Of a stretch of 64,000 nt of DNA, positions 41,146-51,640 are shown in pieces. Both the position numbers and the translations under genes were made by a program. The stretch is from Luteimonas sp. BLCC-B24 (GTDB taxonomy: Bacteria; Pseudomonadota; Gammaproteobacteria; Xanthomonadales; Xanthomonadaceae): contig NZ_JAQQGN010000005.1 of assembly GCF_028550595.1 (NCBI RefSeq), positions 124,001-188,000 on the forward strand, read 5' to 3'. The notes under the pieces were generated by a model. It saw only the letters and a program-made list of their open reading frames with translations, did not search any database and was not told where the DNA came from. Position 1 is the first letter of the stretch; every line of letters starts with the position of its first letter.

Positions 41146-41393
41146 CCGAGACGCTGGGCGGGTTCGTCGTCCTTCTGTTCACCGCGCCCGCCGCGTTCGC
41201 GTTCGCGTTCTTCGCCGCGTACTGGGCCCAGCAGACACGGCGCAATCCCTGGCTCTGGTTCTTCTTCGGACTGATCCTGATGCCCGTGGCCGGCGTCGTA
41301 CTGCTGATGCTCAACGGTGAGCGACGCCGCCGCGCCATCCCGCCTGGCGAGGATCTCAGCCAGCATCTTTCGATTCGGAACGACCTGCCATGA
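41142..41393 (+). CDS. Small two-helix membrane protein between glyQ and glyS
   Basis: 83 aa. Two hydrophobic helices (about 7-30 and 37-58) joined by AQQTRRNPW, with a basic cytoplasmic patch GERRRRA and a polar tail. Both ends overlap the neighbouring genes by ATGA, so it is translated in step with the two synthetase subunits. No family recognised; function unknown. The coupling on both sides argues it is a real gene. Confidence 0.8.
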   Translation: MTETLGGFVVLLFTAPAAFAFAFFAAYWAQQTRRNPWLWFFFGLILMPVAGVVLLMLNGERRRRAIPPGEDLSQHLSIRNDLP

Positions 41394-43507
41394 CCGCCTC
41401 ACTGCCCCTGCTGATCGAACTCGGCACCGAAGAACTCCCGGTCAAGGCCCTGCCCGGGCTCGCACAGGCATTCTTTGACGGCGTGCTGGCCGCACTCGAC
41501 AAGCGCGGCGTGGCCGTCGATCGCGGCGATGCGAAACCGCTGTACACGCCGCGCCGCCTCGCGGTGCTGCTGCCGGGCGTGGCGACCGAACAGCCCGAAC
41601 AGCGCTCGGAAGTGCTGGGCCCGTATCTCAACATCGCGCTCGATGCCGACGGCAATCCGACCAAGGCGTTGCAGGGCTTCGCGGCGAAGGCCGGCATCGA
41701 CTGGACCGCGCTCGAGAAAACCCGCGACGCCAAGGGCGAGCGCTTCGTGCATCGCGCGGTGACGCCGGGCGCGACGACCACCGCGCTGCTGCCGGACGTG
41801 CTGCGCGAGGCGATCGCGGCGATGCCGATTCCCAAGCCCATGCGCTGGGGCGCGCATGCGCATGCGTTCGCGCGGCCGGTACACTGGCTGGTGCTGCTGC
41901 ACGGCCCGCAGGTGATCGATGCCGAGCTGTTCGGCGTGCGCAGCGGACGTACGAGCCGCGGCCACCGCTTCATGCACGACCGCAGCGTCGAGATCGCGGC
42001 GCCGGGCGACTACATCGAGACGATGCGTGGCGCGAAGGTGCTGGTGGACGCCGAGGCGCGACGCGCGCGGATCGTGCAGGAAGTCGAAGGCGTGGCCCGC
42101 GCGCTCGGTGGCGATGCCCGCATCGAGCCGGACAATCTCGAGCAGGTGAACTGCCTGGTCGAATGGCCCAAGGCCGTGGCCTGCACGTTCGAACACGCAT
42201 TCCTCGCCGTGCCGCAGGAAACGCTGATCGCGACGATGGAGGCCAACCAGAAGTTCTTCCCCGTGCTGCAGGACGGACGCCTGACCGAGCACTTCATCGG
42301 CATCGCGAACGTCGAGTCACGGGATCCGGTCGAAGTGGCCAAGGGCTACGAGCGCGTGATCCGTCCGCGCTTCGCCGACGCCAAGTTCTTCTTCGACGAG
42401 GACCTGAAACAGGGCCTGTCGGCGATGAACGACGGGCTGAAGACCGTCACCTACCAGGCCAAGCTCGGCAGCGTGGCGGACAAGACCGCGCGCGTGGCCG
42501 CGCTGGCCGAGGTCATCGCGCCGCAGGTCCGCGTGGAGGCCGCACTCGCGAAGCGGGCCGCGCTGCTGTCCAAGGCCGATCTGCAGTCGCGCATGGTCAA
42601 CGAGTTTCCCGAGCTGCAGGGCATCGCCGGGCGCTATTACGCGAAGCAGGACCCGGCGCTCGCCGGCCTGTCCGACGATGACCGTGCGGCGCTGGCCAAC
42701 GCACTCGACGAAGCCTGGCAGCCGCGCTTCGCCGGCGACGACATCGCGCTGTCCCCACTGGGCAAGGTGCTGGCGATCGCCGAACGTCTGGATACGCTGG
42801 CCGGCGGCTTCGCCGCGGGCCTCAAGCCGACCGGCAACAAGGATGCGTTCGCGCTGCGGCGCAACGCGCTGGGGCTGGCGCGGACATTGATCGAGAGCGG
42901 GTTCGATCTAGATCTCAAGGCGCTGCTCTCCGCTGCCGGCGACGGCGTCGGCGCACTGCCGGCAGGCAAGGACGGCGCGACCACCTCGGCCGATGTGGAC
43001 GAGCTCTACGACTTCATTCTCGACCGCCTGAAGGGCTACTACGCCGACAAGGGCGCGACCGTGCAGCAGTTCAACGCCGTCGCCGCGCTGCAGCCGAAGT
43101 CGCTCTACGACCTCGACCGCCGCATCGACGCGATCGGCACCTTCGCCGCATTGCCCGAGGCCGAGGCGCTGGCCGCCGCCGACAAGCGCATCCGCAACAT
43201 CCTGCGCAAGGCCGACATCGCGATCCCGGACACGGTCGATCCGGCGTTGCTGCGCGAACCGGCCGAAGCCGCGCTGGCCGAGGCCGTGGACGCCGTGCAC
43301 GCCGAGACCGCCCACGCCTTGGCCCACGGCGACTACGTATCCGTGTTGACCCACCTGGCGCGGCTGCGCCCGCAGGTCGACGCGTTCTTCGACGGCGTGA
43401 TGGTCAATGCCGAGGAGGCCGCGTTGCGCGCCAATCGCCTCGCCCTGCTCAAGCGGCTGTCCGAGCGCCTGGGCAGCGTGGCGGCGATCGAGCATCTGTC
43501 GAGCTGA
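41390..43507 (+). CDS. glyS: Glycyl-tRNA synthetase beta subunit
   Basis: 705 aa. Starts [19 protein letters not shown], the standard N-terminus, and has [32 protein letters not shown] and the HD-like and anticodon-binding C-terminal half typical of the beta subunit. It binds tRNA and is needed for charging. Translation is coupled to the small membrane protein upstream. Confidence 0.97.
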   Translation: MTASLPLLIELGTEELPVKALPGLAQAFFDGVLAALDKRGVAVDRGDAKPLYTPRRLAVLLPGVATEQPEQRSEVLGPYLNIALDADGNPTKALQGFAAKAGIDWTALEKTRDAKGERFVHRAVTPGATTTALLPDVLREAIAAMPIPKPMRWGAHAHAFARPVHWLVLLHGPQVIDAELFGVRSGRTSRGHRFMHDRSVEIAAPGDYIETMRGAKVLVDAEARRARIVQEVEGVARALGGDARIEPDNLEQVNCLVEWPKAVACTFEHAFLAVPQETLIATMEANQKFFPVLQDGRLTEHFIGIANVESRDPVEVAKGYERVIRPRFADAKFFFDEDLKQGLSAMNDGLKTVTYQAKLGSVADKTARVAALAEVIAPQVRVEAALAKRAALLSKADLQSRMVNEFPELQGIAGRYYAKQDPALAGLSDDDRAALANALDEAWQPRFAGDDIALSPLGKVLAIAERLDTLAGGFAAGLKPTGNKDAFALRRNALGLARTLIESGFDLDLKALLSAAGDGVGALPAGKDGATTSADVDELYDFILDRLKGYYADKGATVQQFNAVAALQPKSLYDLDRRIDAIGTFAALPEAEALAAADKRIRNILRKADIAIPDTVDPALLREPAEAALAEAVDAVHAETAHALAHGDYVSVLTHLARLRPQVDAFFDGVMVNAEEAALRANRLALLKRLSERLGSVAAIEHLSS

Positions 43508-43615
43508 GGTGTCGAACGACGCTGGCGCACGTCCATGTGCCGGCGTCTCGTTCGCGCGTGCCTGGGTCTCGGGTGCGGCGCATGCGTGCGCCGGCTCGGC
43601 TGTCGGCCGCGACGT

Positions 43616-43646
43616 CGCTGGATTCGCGCGTTCGCGGGACTGACGG
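43616..43646 (-). repeat. REP-like palindromic unit, copy 1
   Basis: About 31 nt, CGCTGGATTCGCGCGTTCGC and on to GACGG. It resembles the reverse complement of copy 2 at most positions and contains an imperfect hairpin. The form recalls the common proteobacterial unit with CCCGC..GCGGGAATCC. Confidence 0.65.
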
Positions 43647-43739
43647 TGCTCGCGCGGCCGCTCACGTACGGGCGGCACGGACACGTCCTCGTTCGGCGCC
43701 GTCTGCGCGCAGCCGCCCGCGGCGTGCTGCATCTTCCAT

Positions 43740-43770
43740 CCGTCGTTCCCGCGCAGGCGGGAATCCGGCG
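43740..43770 (+). repeat. REP-like palindromic unit, copy 2
   Basis: Contains TCCCGC-GCAG-GCGGGA followed by ATCCGGCG. It is inverted relative to copy 1, 93 nt away, as in a BIME-type pair. Confidence 0.65.
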
Positions 43771-43898
43771 GCGTTGCTTCATCACCATGCCGAGCCCACG
43801 CCTTTCCGCGTTCGCGATATGAGGGCCGCGGTCTTGGTCCGTCGCCGCGCGCGCAGCCTGTTAATCGAGCCTTGACGCGGCTCCGGTATCCTCGCGCG

Positions 43899-45689
43899 AT
43901 GCCTCGCGTCCCCGTGTGTTTCGCCGCCGTCGTGCTCCTACTCTCGTCGGCCGCGGCGCAGGCCGCGCGCGTCGAACGTGTCGAAATCGTCGGACTCGAC
44001 GAGGAAATGACCGAGAACGTCCGCGTCTCGCTTGCGCTCTACGACGCCATCGGCCGCGACGTCTCGGGGCGGCGCATGGCCTATCTGCTGCGCGAGGCCG
44101 AGCGCGAGACGCGCAAGGCGCTGGAGCCGTTCGGCTACTACTCGCCGACGATCGACGTGCAGCGTGATCGCGAGGGCGACCTCCTGTCGGTGCGCGTGGT
44201 GGTGGATCCCGGGCAGCCGGTGCGCGTGCGCAACAGCGACATCGCGATCATCGGCGAGGGCGGGCGCGACCGGTATCTGGCCCGCGACCTCGCGAGTTTC
44301 GTGCCCAGCGAAGGCGCGGTGTTCAACCATGCCGACTACGAATCGAGTCGCAACGGTCTGAGCCGGCGCCTGGCCGAACGCGGCTATTTCGACGCCGAGT
44401 ACGCGTCGCGCCGGGTCGAAGTGACGCGCGCGGACTACGCGGCCGACATCGACCTCGTCTGGAGCAGCGGCGATCGCTACAACATGGGCCCGACCACGTT
44501 CGAGCAGACGCCCGAGCCGGTCATCAACGACAGCCTGCTCGAGCGCCTGGTCTACTGGGACGAAGGCAGCTATTACCACCAGGGCCGCATCGACCGCCTG
44601 CGCGCCTCGCTGGGCCGGCTGGACTACTTTTCCAACATCGACATCGAGCCGCAGGTCGATCAGGCCAACGAACGCCGCGAAGTGCCGATCCAGGTCACGC
44701 TGACGCCCGCCAAGCGCAGCATCTACACCTCGGGCGTGAGCTACGGCACCGACAGCGGCGCCGGTATCCGGCTCGGCGTCGAGCGTCGTTACGTGAACAT
44801 GCGCGGGCACAAGGCCCTGGCCCAGGTGGACTATGCGCAGCGGCGCAAGACCGCGACCGTGCAGTACCGCATTCCGGCCTTCGCGTGGCTCGACGGCTGG
44901 TACACCACCAGCCTGCAGTTCGCCGACGAGCAGACCGACTACATCGACAGCCGCCGCGTCGAGCTGGTGGGCAGCCGCAACGGCCAGTACAACGAGTTCC
45001 TCAACCTCATCGCGTCGGTGCACGTGCTGCGCGAGCGCTGGCTGTTCCGCGAGGCCGACGACGGCGCGGGCGCGCTGGCGCCCTTGGAGTACCGGTATGC
45101 GACGTTCGCCTACCCGTCGCTGCGCGCCGAATACATCGACGTCGACGACCGCCTGTTCCCGCGCGCCGGCATCGGCGGCACCGTGATGCTGCGCGGCGGG
45201 GTGGAAGGCGTGGGCTCGGATGCGTCCTTCGCCCAGATCCACACGCGCGCCACCTGGTTCCGCGGCATCGGCGAGTCCAACCGGCTGATCGTCCGCGGCG
45301 AGTACGGCCACACGTTCACCGACACGCTCGTGGCCATGCCGCCGAGCCTGCGCTTCTACGCCGGCGGCGACCGCAGCATCCGCGGCTACAACTTCCGCGA
45401 GGTCAGTCCGCGCATCGACACCGACGCCGGCCGTTACTCGGTCGGCGCCAAGCACCTGGTGACGGCGAGCGTGGAGTTCGAGCGCTACTTCACCGACACC
45501 ATCGGTGCGGCCGTGTTCGTCGACAGCGGCGACGCCTTCGACAGCGGCTCGCCCGACTGGCGCACCGGCGTGGGCATTGGCGTGCGCTACCGCTCGCCGG
45601 TGGGTCCGCTGAAGTTCGACGTCGCGCGCGGTCTCGACAATCCCGATTCGTCGTTCACGATCGGCCTGTCGATCGGCGCGGAGTTCTGA
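43899..45689 (+). CDS. tamA: Outer-membrane translocation/assembly protein TamA
   Basis: 596 aa. BamA-superfamily barrel that works with TamB in envelope transport. Signal peptide 1-22 (ending AQA), three POTRA domains (about 23-265) and a 16-strand barrel to the end, with the conserved SIRGYNF loop-6 motif and FTIGLSIGAEF, whose last residue is the terminal Phe expected of an outer-membrane protein. The ATG at 43899 replaces an in-frame TTG at 43872. TamB follows after 1 nt. Confidence 0.93.
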   Translation: MPRVPVCFAAVVLLLSSAAAQAARVERVEIVGLDEEMTENVRVSLALYDAIGRDVSGRRMAYLLREAERETRKALEPFGYYSPTIDVQRDREGDLLSVRVVVDPGQPVRVRNSDIAIIGEGGRDRYLARDLASFVPSEGAVFNHADYESSRNGLSRRLAERGYFDAEYASRRVEVTRADYAADIDLVWSSGDRYNMGPTTFEQTPEPVINDSLLERLVYWDEGSYYHQGRIDRLRASLGRLDYFSNIDIEPQVDQANERREVPIQVTLTPAKRSIYTSGVSYGTDSGAGIRLGVERRYVNMRGHKALAQVDYAQRRKTATVQYRIPAFAWLDGWYTTSLQFADEQTDYIDSRRVELVGSRNGQYNEFLNLIASVHVLRERWLFREADDGAGALAPLEYRYATFAYPSLRAEYIDVDDRLFPRAGIGGTVMLRGGVEGVGSDASFAQIHTRATWFRGIGESNRLIVRGEYGHTFTDTLVAMPPSLRFYAGGDRSIRGYNFREVSPRIDTDAGRYSVGAKHLVTASVEFERYFTDTIGAAVFVDSGDAFDSGSPDWRTGVGIGVRYRSPVGPLKFDVARGLDNPDSSFTIGLSIGAEF

Positions 45690-45690
45690 C

Positions 45691-48600
45691 ATGGTCTTCG
45701 GCCGCCATCGCCTGCCCGGCGACCTCACTCCCGAAGAACGCGAGGCGCGCATCGCCGAGCTGCGTGCACGCCGCCGCGCGCGCATGCGCATGCTCGCCAT
45801 CCGCAGTGCGATCGGCATCGCCGCACTGGTCGTGCTGCTGGTCGTCGTGGTGTGGTGGTTGCTGACCACCTTCGGCGGCCGCGACTTCCTGCTGAACCAG
45901 ATCGTCGCGCGCCTGCCCGCCGGGACCGAGCTCACCTGGCGCGCGGCGGAGGGGCCGGCGTCCGGTCCGTTGACGATGTACGACGTGCGCTACGTGCAGC
46001 GCAGCTGCCCGGATGTCGAAGAACAGCCGGTGCCCTACGGCCAGTGCGACGAGCCGCGCGTGCTGGTGTTCGAAGCCGAACGCGTGACCGTGGATCCGGC
46101 GGTGATGCCGCTGATCGGTCGACGCCTGCGCCTCGACGTGCTCGACATCGACAACGCCGTGCTGTCGCTGCCGCCGCCGGTCGACACCCCGTTCGAACTG
46201 CCGCGCTGGCCCGAATCGCTGCCGCGTATCGATCTGCCGTTGTCGCTGCAGGCCGACGCCATCCGCATCGACGGCTTCCGCGTCGAGCAGACGGGCAACC
46301 CACTGATCGACATCCGCAGCGTGCGCGGTGGACTCGATGCGCAGCAGGGCGAACTGCATCTCGCCGACCTCGTGGTCGACAGCGACCGCGGCCGTTTCAC
46401 CGCGCACGGCGTCTACGCGCCCGACGACGACTACCGCATGGACCTCACGGCGAGCGCGCTGATGCCGGCACCGCCGGCGCGCACGCGGCCGCGGATCGGA
46501 CTGGTGGCGCGGGGCGACCTGTCCCGGCTCGATATCGCGGTGGTCGGTCACGCGCCGGCGCCGCTGAAGGCGATGTTGACGTTGCGCGGGCGCGAGAATC
46601 CGGGCTGGGCACTGCGCGCCGACACCACGCGCCTCGACCCCGCCCTGCTGGCCGGCAGCGGCGAGACCGGCACGCCACTGGCGTTCGATCTCCGCGCCGA
46701 CGGCGAAGGCGGTGCGGCCACGGTGCAGGGCCGCGCCACCTGGGGCGAGCCGACCGCCGACCCGCTGCGCATCGTGCTGCAACCCTCGACGCTGCGGCTC
46801 GAAGACCAGCGCCTGGACCTCGACCCGCTGGTCGTCGATCTGTTCGAGGGTCGGGTGACGCTGCGGGGCTTCGCCGACGTCACCGAGCCCGGCGACGTGC
46901 GCTTCCGTTTCGCCACCAACGCGCGCGGCCTGCAGTTCGGCGCCGACCCCGATGCGCCCGACCCCGCGCCGCCGATCCGGGCCGATGCCGATCTCGGCAT
47001 CGCCGGCAGCACCGCCGCCTGGGCGGTCGTCGGCACGGCCGGCATCGAGCGCGACGGCCTGCGCGCCGACGTCAACCTGGACGGTCGCGGCGACGGCGAG
47101 CGCCTGCGCCTGCAGACCGCGCGCGTCACGATGCCCACCGGCACGCTGGACGCCACCGGTGAGGTCGCGTGGGCGCCGGCGCTGCAATGGACGCTCGACG
47201 CGACGCTGGCCGGCTTCGACCCCGGGTACTTTGCGCGCGACTGGCGCGGCGCGGTCAACGGCCGGTTCACGAGCACCGGCAGTACCCGCGACGACGGTGG
47301 TCTCGAACTCGCCGTGGACGCCCGCGACCTCGGGGGCACGCTGCGCGGTCGCAGGCTCGACGGCCGGGCGACGTTCGCGATGCACGGGCCGGCCGCCGAC
47401 GCCGGCGATGGCGGGCGCACCGATTTCGAAGGCGAGGTGGCGTTGTCGCTGGGTGACAGCCGGCTCGATGCCAGCGCGACCGTCACCGACCGCCTCGACA
47501 TCGACGCCACGCTGGCGCCACTGCAGCTCACCGATTTCCTGCCCGGCAGCGCGGGCGTGCTGCGCGGCACCGTGCGCGTGACCGGGGCGCGGACCGCGCC
47601 CGACATCGCCGCCGATCTCACCGGCAGCGCGCTGCGCTACGGCGAATACACCGCCGACAGCGCGCGCATCCAGGGCAGGCTGCCGTGGCGCGGCGACGCG
47701 GGCGCTCTCGATGTCGTCGCGACCGGGGTCAATGCGGGCCTCGCACTCGACGAGGTGCGCGTGGCCGCGCGCGGCGCCGTCGAACGTCTGCAGCTCGAGG
47801 CCGGCGCACGCGGCGAGATCGGCACCGTCGAGCTGGCCGGCAATGCCGAGAGCCGCAACGGCAACTGGCAGGGCACGCTCGCCAGCCTGCGCCTCGCACC
47901 CGCCACCGGCGCGAGCTGGGCCCTGCAGTCACCGGCGCGGTTCGAGCAGATCGGCACGCGTTACACGCTCGGCGAAAGCTGCTTCGCCTCCAGTGGCGGC
48001 GGCTCGCTGTGCGCGAGCGCCGACTGGCCACGCCAGGGGGTGTCGGTGCGCGGCACCGGGCTGCCGCTGGCGTTGCTCGCCCCGTATCTGCCCGAGCAGG
48101 ACGGCGGCCGCCCGTTCGTGCTGCGGGGCGAGATCGCGCTCGAAGGCAGCGCGCGTCCGGTCGGCAACGGCTTCGCCGGCAGCGCGAGCATCCGGTCGCC
48201 CAACGGCGGTGTGCGCACGTCGGAGCGCGCGCGCAACGACGTGGTGACCTATGACGATTTCCGGCTCGATGCCAAGTTCGATGCCAACCGGCTCGATGCG
48301 ACATTGACGACCACGCTCAACGATGCCGGCCGCGTGCAGGCGCAGGTGACCAACGGCTGGGACGCCTATTCGCCGCTGTCGGGTTCACTGGTCGCCAACG
48401 TCGAGGACCTCACGTTCATCGAGCTGTTCTCGCCCGACATCGTCGAACCCGACGGGCGCCTCACCGCCGACATCACTCTCGGCGGCACCCGCGCGCAGCC
48501 GACCCTCGGCGGCCAGGCACGGCTGACCGGGTTCTCCACCGAGATTCCGTCGCTGGCGATCGCCCTCGAGGACGGCAACGTCAATCTCGACGCGCTGCCC

Positions 48601-49638
48601 GACGGCACCGCGCGCATCGCCGGCAGCGTGCGTTCGGGTCAGGGCACGCTCGACATCGGTGGCAGCGTCGGCTGGCAGGGCGAGGGCACACCGGTGGTGC
48701 TCACGCTTCGCGGCACCGATGTGCTGGTGTCGGACACCAGCGACATGCACATCATCGCCTCGCCGGACCTGACCATCCGCTACGCGGCGCTGCAACCGCT
48801 CAATGTCAGCGGCAAGGTGTTCGTCGATGTCGCACTGCTGGACCTCGAAGGCCTGAGCGAAGGCGTATCGGCATCGCCGGACGTGGTGGTGCTGGATCCG
48901 GTCGATCCGGAGGAGAACACCGTCGCATCCGCGCTGGAACTCGATCTCACCCTGACCGTCGGCGAGAACGTCGGCCTGCGCGGCTTCGGCTTCGACGGCC
49001 GCATGAAGGGGGAACTGCGCGTGCGCGCGGTGCCCGGCCGCGAGATGACCGGCTACGGTCGCCTCGCCGTCGATGGGCGGTACAAGGCCTACGGCCAGGA
49101 GCTGCGGGTGACCCGCGGCAACCTGGTCTTCAACAACGGCCCGGTGTCCGACCCCCTGCTCGACGTGCGAGCCGAGCGCCGCATCGACGCCGAGGACATC
49201 ACCGCGGGCATCGACGTCAGCGGTCGCGCATCGGCGCCGAGCGTCAACGTCTGGACCGATCCGTCGAGCGATCCTTCGCAGGCCCTGTCCTACCTGGCCC
49301 TGGGGCGTTCGGCCTCCAGCCTGACCAGCGACGAAGGCCAGCAGGTCGATGCCGCCGCGGCCGCGCTCAATGCCGGCGGCAACCTCGTGGCCGGCCAGCT
49401 GGGCAGCCGGATCGGCCTCGACAACGCCGGCATCAGCCAGTCGCGCGCACTCGGCGGCAGCGTGCTCGGCTTCGGCAAGCAGATCTCGCCCCGGCTCTAC
49501 GTCGGCTTCGGCGTTTCGCTGCTGGGCACCGGCCAGGTGCTCACGCTGAAGTACCTGCTGCGCGCCGGTTTCGACGTCGAGATCGAATCGAGCACGCTGG
49601 AAAGCCGGGGCTCGGTGAACTGGCGACACGAGCGCTGA
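45691..49638 (+). CDS. tamB: Translocation/assembly protein TamB
   Basis: 1315 aa. An AsmA-like periplasm-spanning protein of the DUF490 family. A basic N-terminus is followed by a single membrane anchor (about 38-62), then a long repetitive beta-rich rod (the lipid-transfer groove), and the conserved C-terminal TamB domain (about 970-1315) with YGRLAVDGRYKAYGQELRV and a terminal barrel-targeting strand. Together with TamA it bridges inner and outer membranes. Confidence 0.93.
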   Translation: MVFGRHRLPGDLTPEEREARIAELRARRRARMRMLAIRSAIGIAALVVLLVVVVWWLLTTFGGRDFLLNQIVARLPAGTELTWRAAEGPASGPLTMYDVRYVQRSCPDVEEQPVPYGQCDEPRVLVFEAERVTVDPAVMPLIGRRLRLDVLDIDNAVLSLPPPVDTPFELPRWPESLPRIDLPLSLQADAIRIDGFRVEQTGNPLIDIRSVRGGLDAQQGELHLADLVVDSDRGRFTAHGVYAPDDDYRMDLTASALMPAPPARTRPRIGLVARGDLSRLDIAVVGHAPAPLKAMLTLRGRENPGWALRADTTRLDPALLAGSGETGTPLAFDLRADGEGGAATVQGRATWGEPTADPLRIVLQPSTLRLEDQRLDLDPLVVDLFEGRVTLRGFADVTEPGDVRFRFATNARGLQFGADPDAPDPAPPIRADADLGIAGSTAAWAVVGTAGIERDGLRADVNLDGRGDGERLRLQTARVTMPTGTLDATGEVAWAPALQWTLDATLAGFDPGYFARDWRGAVNGRFTSTGSTRDDGGLELAVDARDLGGTLRGRRLDGRATFAMHGPAADAGDGGRTDFEGEVALSLGDSRLDASATVTDRLDIDATLAPLQLTDFLPGSAGVLRGTVRVTGARTAPDIAADLTGSALRYGEYTADSARIQGRLPWRGDAGALDVVATGVNAGLALDEVRVAARGAVERLQLEAGARGEIGTVELAGNAESRNGNWQGTLASLRLAPATGASWALQSPARFEQIGTRYTLGESCFASSGGGSLCASADWPRQGVSVRGTGLPLALLAPYLPEQDGGRPFVLRGEIALEGSARPVGNGFAGSASIRSPNGGVRTSERARNDVVTYDDFRLDAKFDANRLDATLTTTLNDAGRVQAQVTNGWDAYSPLSGSLVANVEDLTFIELFSPDIVEPDGRLTADITLGGTRAQPTLGGQARLTGFSTEIPSLAIALEDGNVNLDALPDGTARIAGSVRSGQGTLDIGGSVGWQGEGTPVVLTLRGTDVLVSDTSDMHIIASPDLTIRYAALQPLNVSGKVFVDVALLDLEGLSEGVSASPDVVVLDPVDPEENTVASALELDLTLTVGENVGLRGFGFDGRMKGELRVRAVPGREMTGYGRLAVDGRYKAYGQELRVTRGNLVFNNGPVSDPLLDVRAERRIDAEDITAGIDVSGRASAPSVNVWTDPSSDPSQALSYLALGRSASSLTSDEGQQVDAAAAALNAGGNLVAGQLGSRIGLDNAGISQSRALGGSVLGFGKQISPRLYVGFGVSLLGTGQVLTLKYLLRAGFDVEIESSTLESRGSVNWRHER

Positions 49639-49731
49639 GCGCACGCCGGATCGACGTCGTGTCGCGAGGCGGTGATCCCGCCCGGACGGCCCGGCGCGTG
49701 TGCGCGCTGCGCGCCGGTCCCGGCGCCCGGG

Positions 49732-51042
49732 TCATCGCACCAGCCGCAGTCCGCGCAGTTGCGGGGCGCCATCGATGACGTCGGTCCAGACGACGTAGGC
49801 GTCGCGGCCGGCGAGCTGGAGCTGGGGAAAGCCGGTGGCGCGGCCGCGGCCCTCGAGGCGCGCGAGTTCGACGCGCTCGTACTCGGTGCCGAGGTCGGCG
49901 CTGCGCCGCGACAGCCACAGCGACTGCGCGCCCTCGCCGTCCTCGCGCAGCCACACGGCCCAGGCCTGGGTGTCGTCGAGCGCGACCGCGATGCGGCCCT
50001 GCACCTCGGCGCCGCTGTCGAGTTCCACCGGGTCGGCGAAGCTGTCGCCGGCATCGTCGCTGCGCGCCAGGCGCACGCGTGAAGCGCCGTCGGGCGCGGT
50101 GTACCAGCCCACGACGAGGGCATCGCCGCGGGCCGCGGCCGAGGGGCCGTTGACCGGGCAGGCCGGCATCACCCAGGCGTCGGCATGCACCGCCCGCGGC
50201 GCGCGCCAGGCGCTGCCGTCGAAGCGGGTGACGAGGATGTCGCGCACCTCGCCGTCGGTGCGGCCGCGATAGACGACGACCGGCCCGCGCGCGGTCACGG
50301 CGGCCGCGGTCTGGCAGCAATCGCAGACGCTGGCGTCGATCTCTTGCTCGGCGGTCTTGCGCATCGCGGCGTCGAAGAGCGCGGCCCGCAGCGTCATCGG
50401 GCGACCGCCGGTGTGGCCGTCGTGCCCCGCATCGTGGCCCGCGTGCCCCGGCGCGCCGGTATTGCGGCCGTCGAGCCAGGCCAGGCCGATGCCGTCGCCC
50501 TGCGGCCACATCGAGACGAAGCCGTGTTCGGTCTGGGTGCCGTCATCGTGCGGCACCAGCGGCGCGCCCCAGTTCGCTCCGCCGTCGCGCGAGCGCGCCA
50601 GCACCACGTCGTAGGCGTACGCACCCTCGCCGCTGCGCTGCAACCAGTGCGCCCACAGTGCACCGTCGGCGGTGGGCAGCACGTGCGGCGTGTCGGCCCA
50701 GTTGACGAACATGCGGTTGCCGATCGCGATCGTCGCCGGCGCACTGCGCCAGGCCTGGGCGGCCGGGTCGAAGCGCGAGAACTGGAATACGTGGCGGCGC
50801 CCCTCGCGCGAGTTCACCCAGCTCAGCACCAGGTGCCCGTCGGCGCCGGCGACGAGATCCGGCGCCGACGAGCCCGGTCCGGTGGCGGGCAGGGGCCATT
50901 CGACCCGCTCGCTCGGGGCCTCGAGGGCGAGCGCAGGACCGGCGCCGGGCGCGGGCGCATCGCGGCCGCACGCGGCGAGTGCGAGCGCCAGCAACGAAGC
51001 CGCGGCCAGACCGGTGTGCGGCGGAAGGAGACGACGGACCAT
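49732..51042 (-). CDS. Sialidase-fold lipoprotein with His-rich loop and CDCC motif
   Basis: 436 aa. Lipoprotein signal with C25 (LALAAC). A six-bladed beta-propeller is indicated by Asp boxes SRDGGANW and SDDAGDSF. Oddities: a His-rich loop GHAGHDAGHDGHTGG and, shortly after, VCDCCQT and ACPVNGP, which together look like metal-binding or redox ligands. I see no sialidase Arg triad that would support neuraminidase activity. The gene is divergent from the DUF2007 gene. Confidence 0.8.
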   Translation of the reverse strand: MVRRLLPPHTGLAAASLLALALAACGRDAPAPGAGPALALEAPSERVEWPLPATGPGSSAPDLVAGADGHLVLSWVNSREGRRHVFQFSRFDPAAQAWRSAPATIAIGNRMFVNWADTPHVLPTADGALWAHWLQRSGEGAYAYDVVLARSRDGGANWGAPLVPHDDGTQTEHGFVSMWPQGDGIGLAWLDGRNTGAPGHAGHDAGHDGHTGGRPMTLRAALFDAAMRKTAEQEIDASVCDCCQTAAAVTARGPVVVYRGRTDGEVRDILVTRFDGSAWRAPRAVHADAWVMPACPVNGPSAAARGDALVVGWYTAPDGASRVRLARSDDAGDSFADPVELDSGAEVQGRIAVALDDTQAWAVWLREDGEGAQSLWLSRRSADLGTEYERVELARLEGRGRATGFPQLQLAGRDAYVVWTDVIDGAPQLRGLRLVR

Positions 51043-51121
51043 GGGGCACCTGACGTGACGTGCGATTCAGCGCCCAAGGGTACCCTGTCGCCCCGCATCG
51101 CCTCCTGCGTCCATCCGTCGC

Positions 51122-51475
51122 ATGCACGTCATCGTCGCCCGCTACACCGATCCGCTCGAAGCGCAGATCGCGGCCGGTCTGCTGCAGGCCGAGGGCATCG
51201 ATGTGCACGTGGGGGATGCGCACACCGCGCTGGCGAACTGGGAATGGCGGCTGGCGATCGGCGGCGTGAAGCTGCATGTGCCACGTGCCCAGCTGGCCCG
51301 CGCGCAGGACGTGATCCGCCGGCTCGATGCCGGTGACTTCGCGCTCGCGCCCGAAGACGATCCCGAAGCCGCCGGACAGGCGACGCCGGATCGGGAAAGT
51401 CCGTCGAGCCGCCTGGCGTGGATCGCCTGGGCGCTGCTGTCGATTCCCTTGCCCTGGCGTCGTCGCCCGCGCTGA
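51122..51475 (+). CDS. DUF2007 domain protein with C-terminal membrane segment
   Basis: 117 aa. The N-terminal half (VIVARYTDPLEAQIAAGLLQ, GIDVHVGDAHTAL, GGVKLHVPRAQLARAQDVI) is the ferredoxin-like DUF2007 domain seen in putative signal-transducing proteins. A weak hydrophobic stretch (SRLAWIAWALLSIPLPW) closes the protein and may associate with the membrane. Function unknown. Confidence 0.85.
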   Translation: MHVIVARYTDPLEAQIAAGLLQAEGIDVHVGDAHTALANWEWRLAIGGVKLHVPRAQLARAQDVIRRLDAGDFALAPEDDPEAAGQATPDRESPSSRLAWIAWALLSIPLPWRRRPR

Positions 51476-51640
51476 GGCGCGCGCGTGCAGGTCGCGCGCG
51501 GTGCCGGCGGCCGCGCGGCGCGGGTGCGATCGGCGCGCACCGCCGCCCTGCGTTCACGGCAATGTCAACGGGTACCGCTGCCCGGACGCCGCGGCGACAA
51601 TCCGCACGCGGCGCTGCTGCCGCAAGCCCGTGTGGAACCG

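Larger units (their letters stand above)
43508..43898. other. Gene-free region holding a REP-like pair
   Basis: 391 nt between glyS and tamA. No supported gene. It contains two related palindromic units in inverted orientation (43616-43646 and 43740-43770) and must hold the tamA promoter close to its 3' end. Confidence 0.5.
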
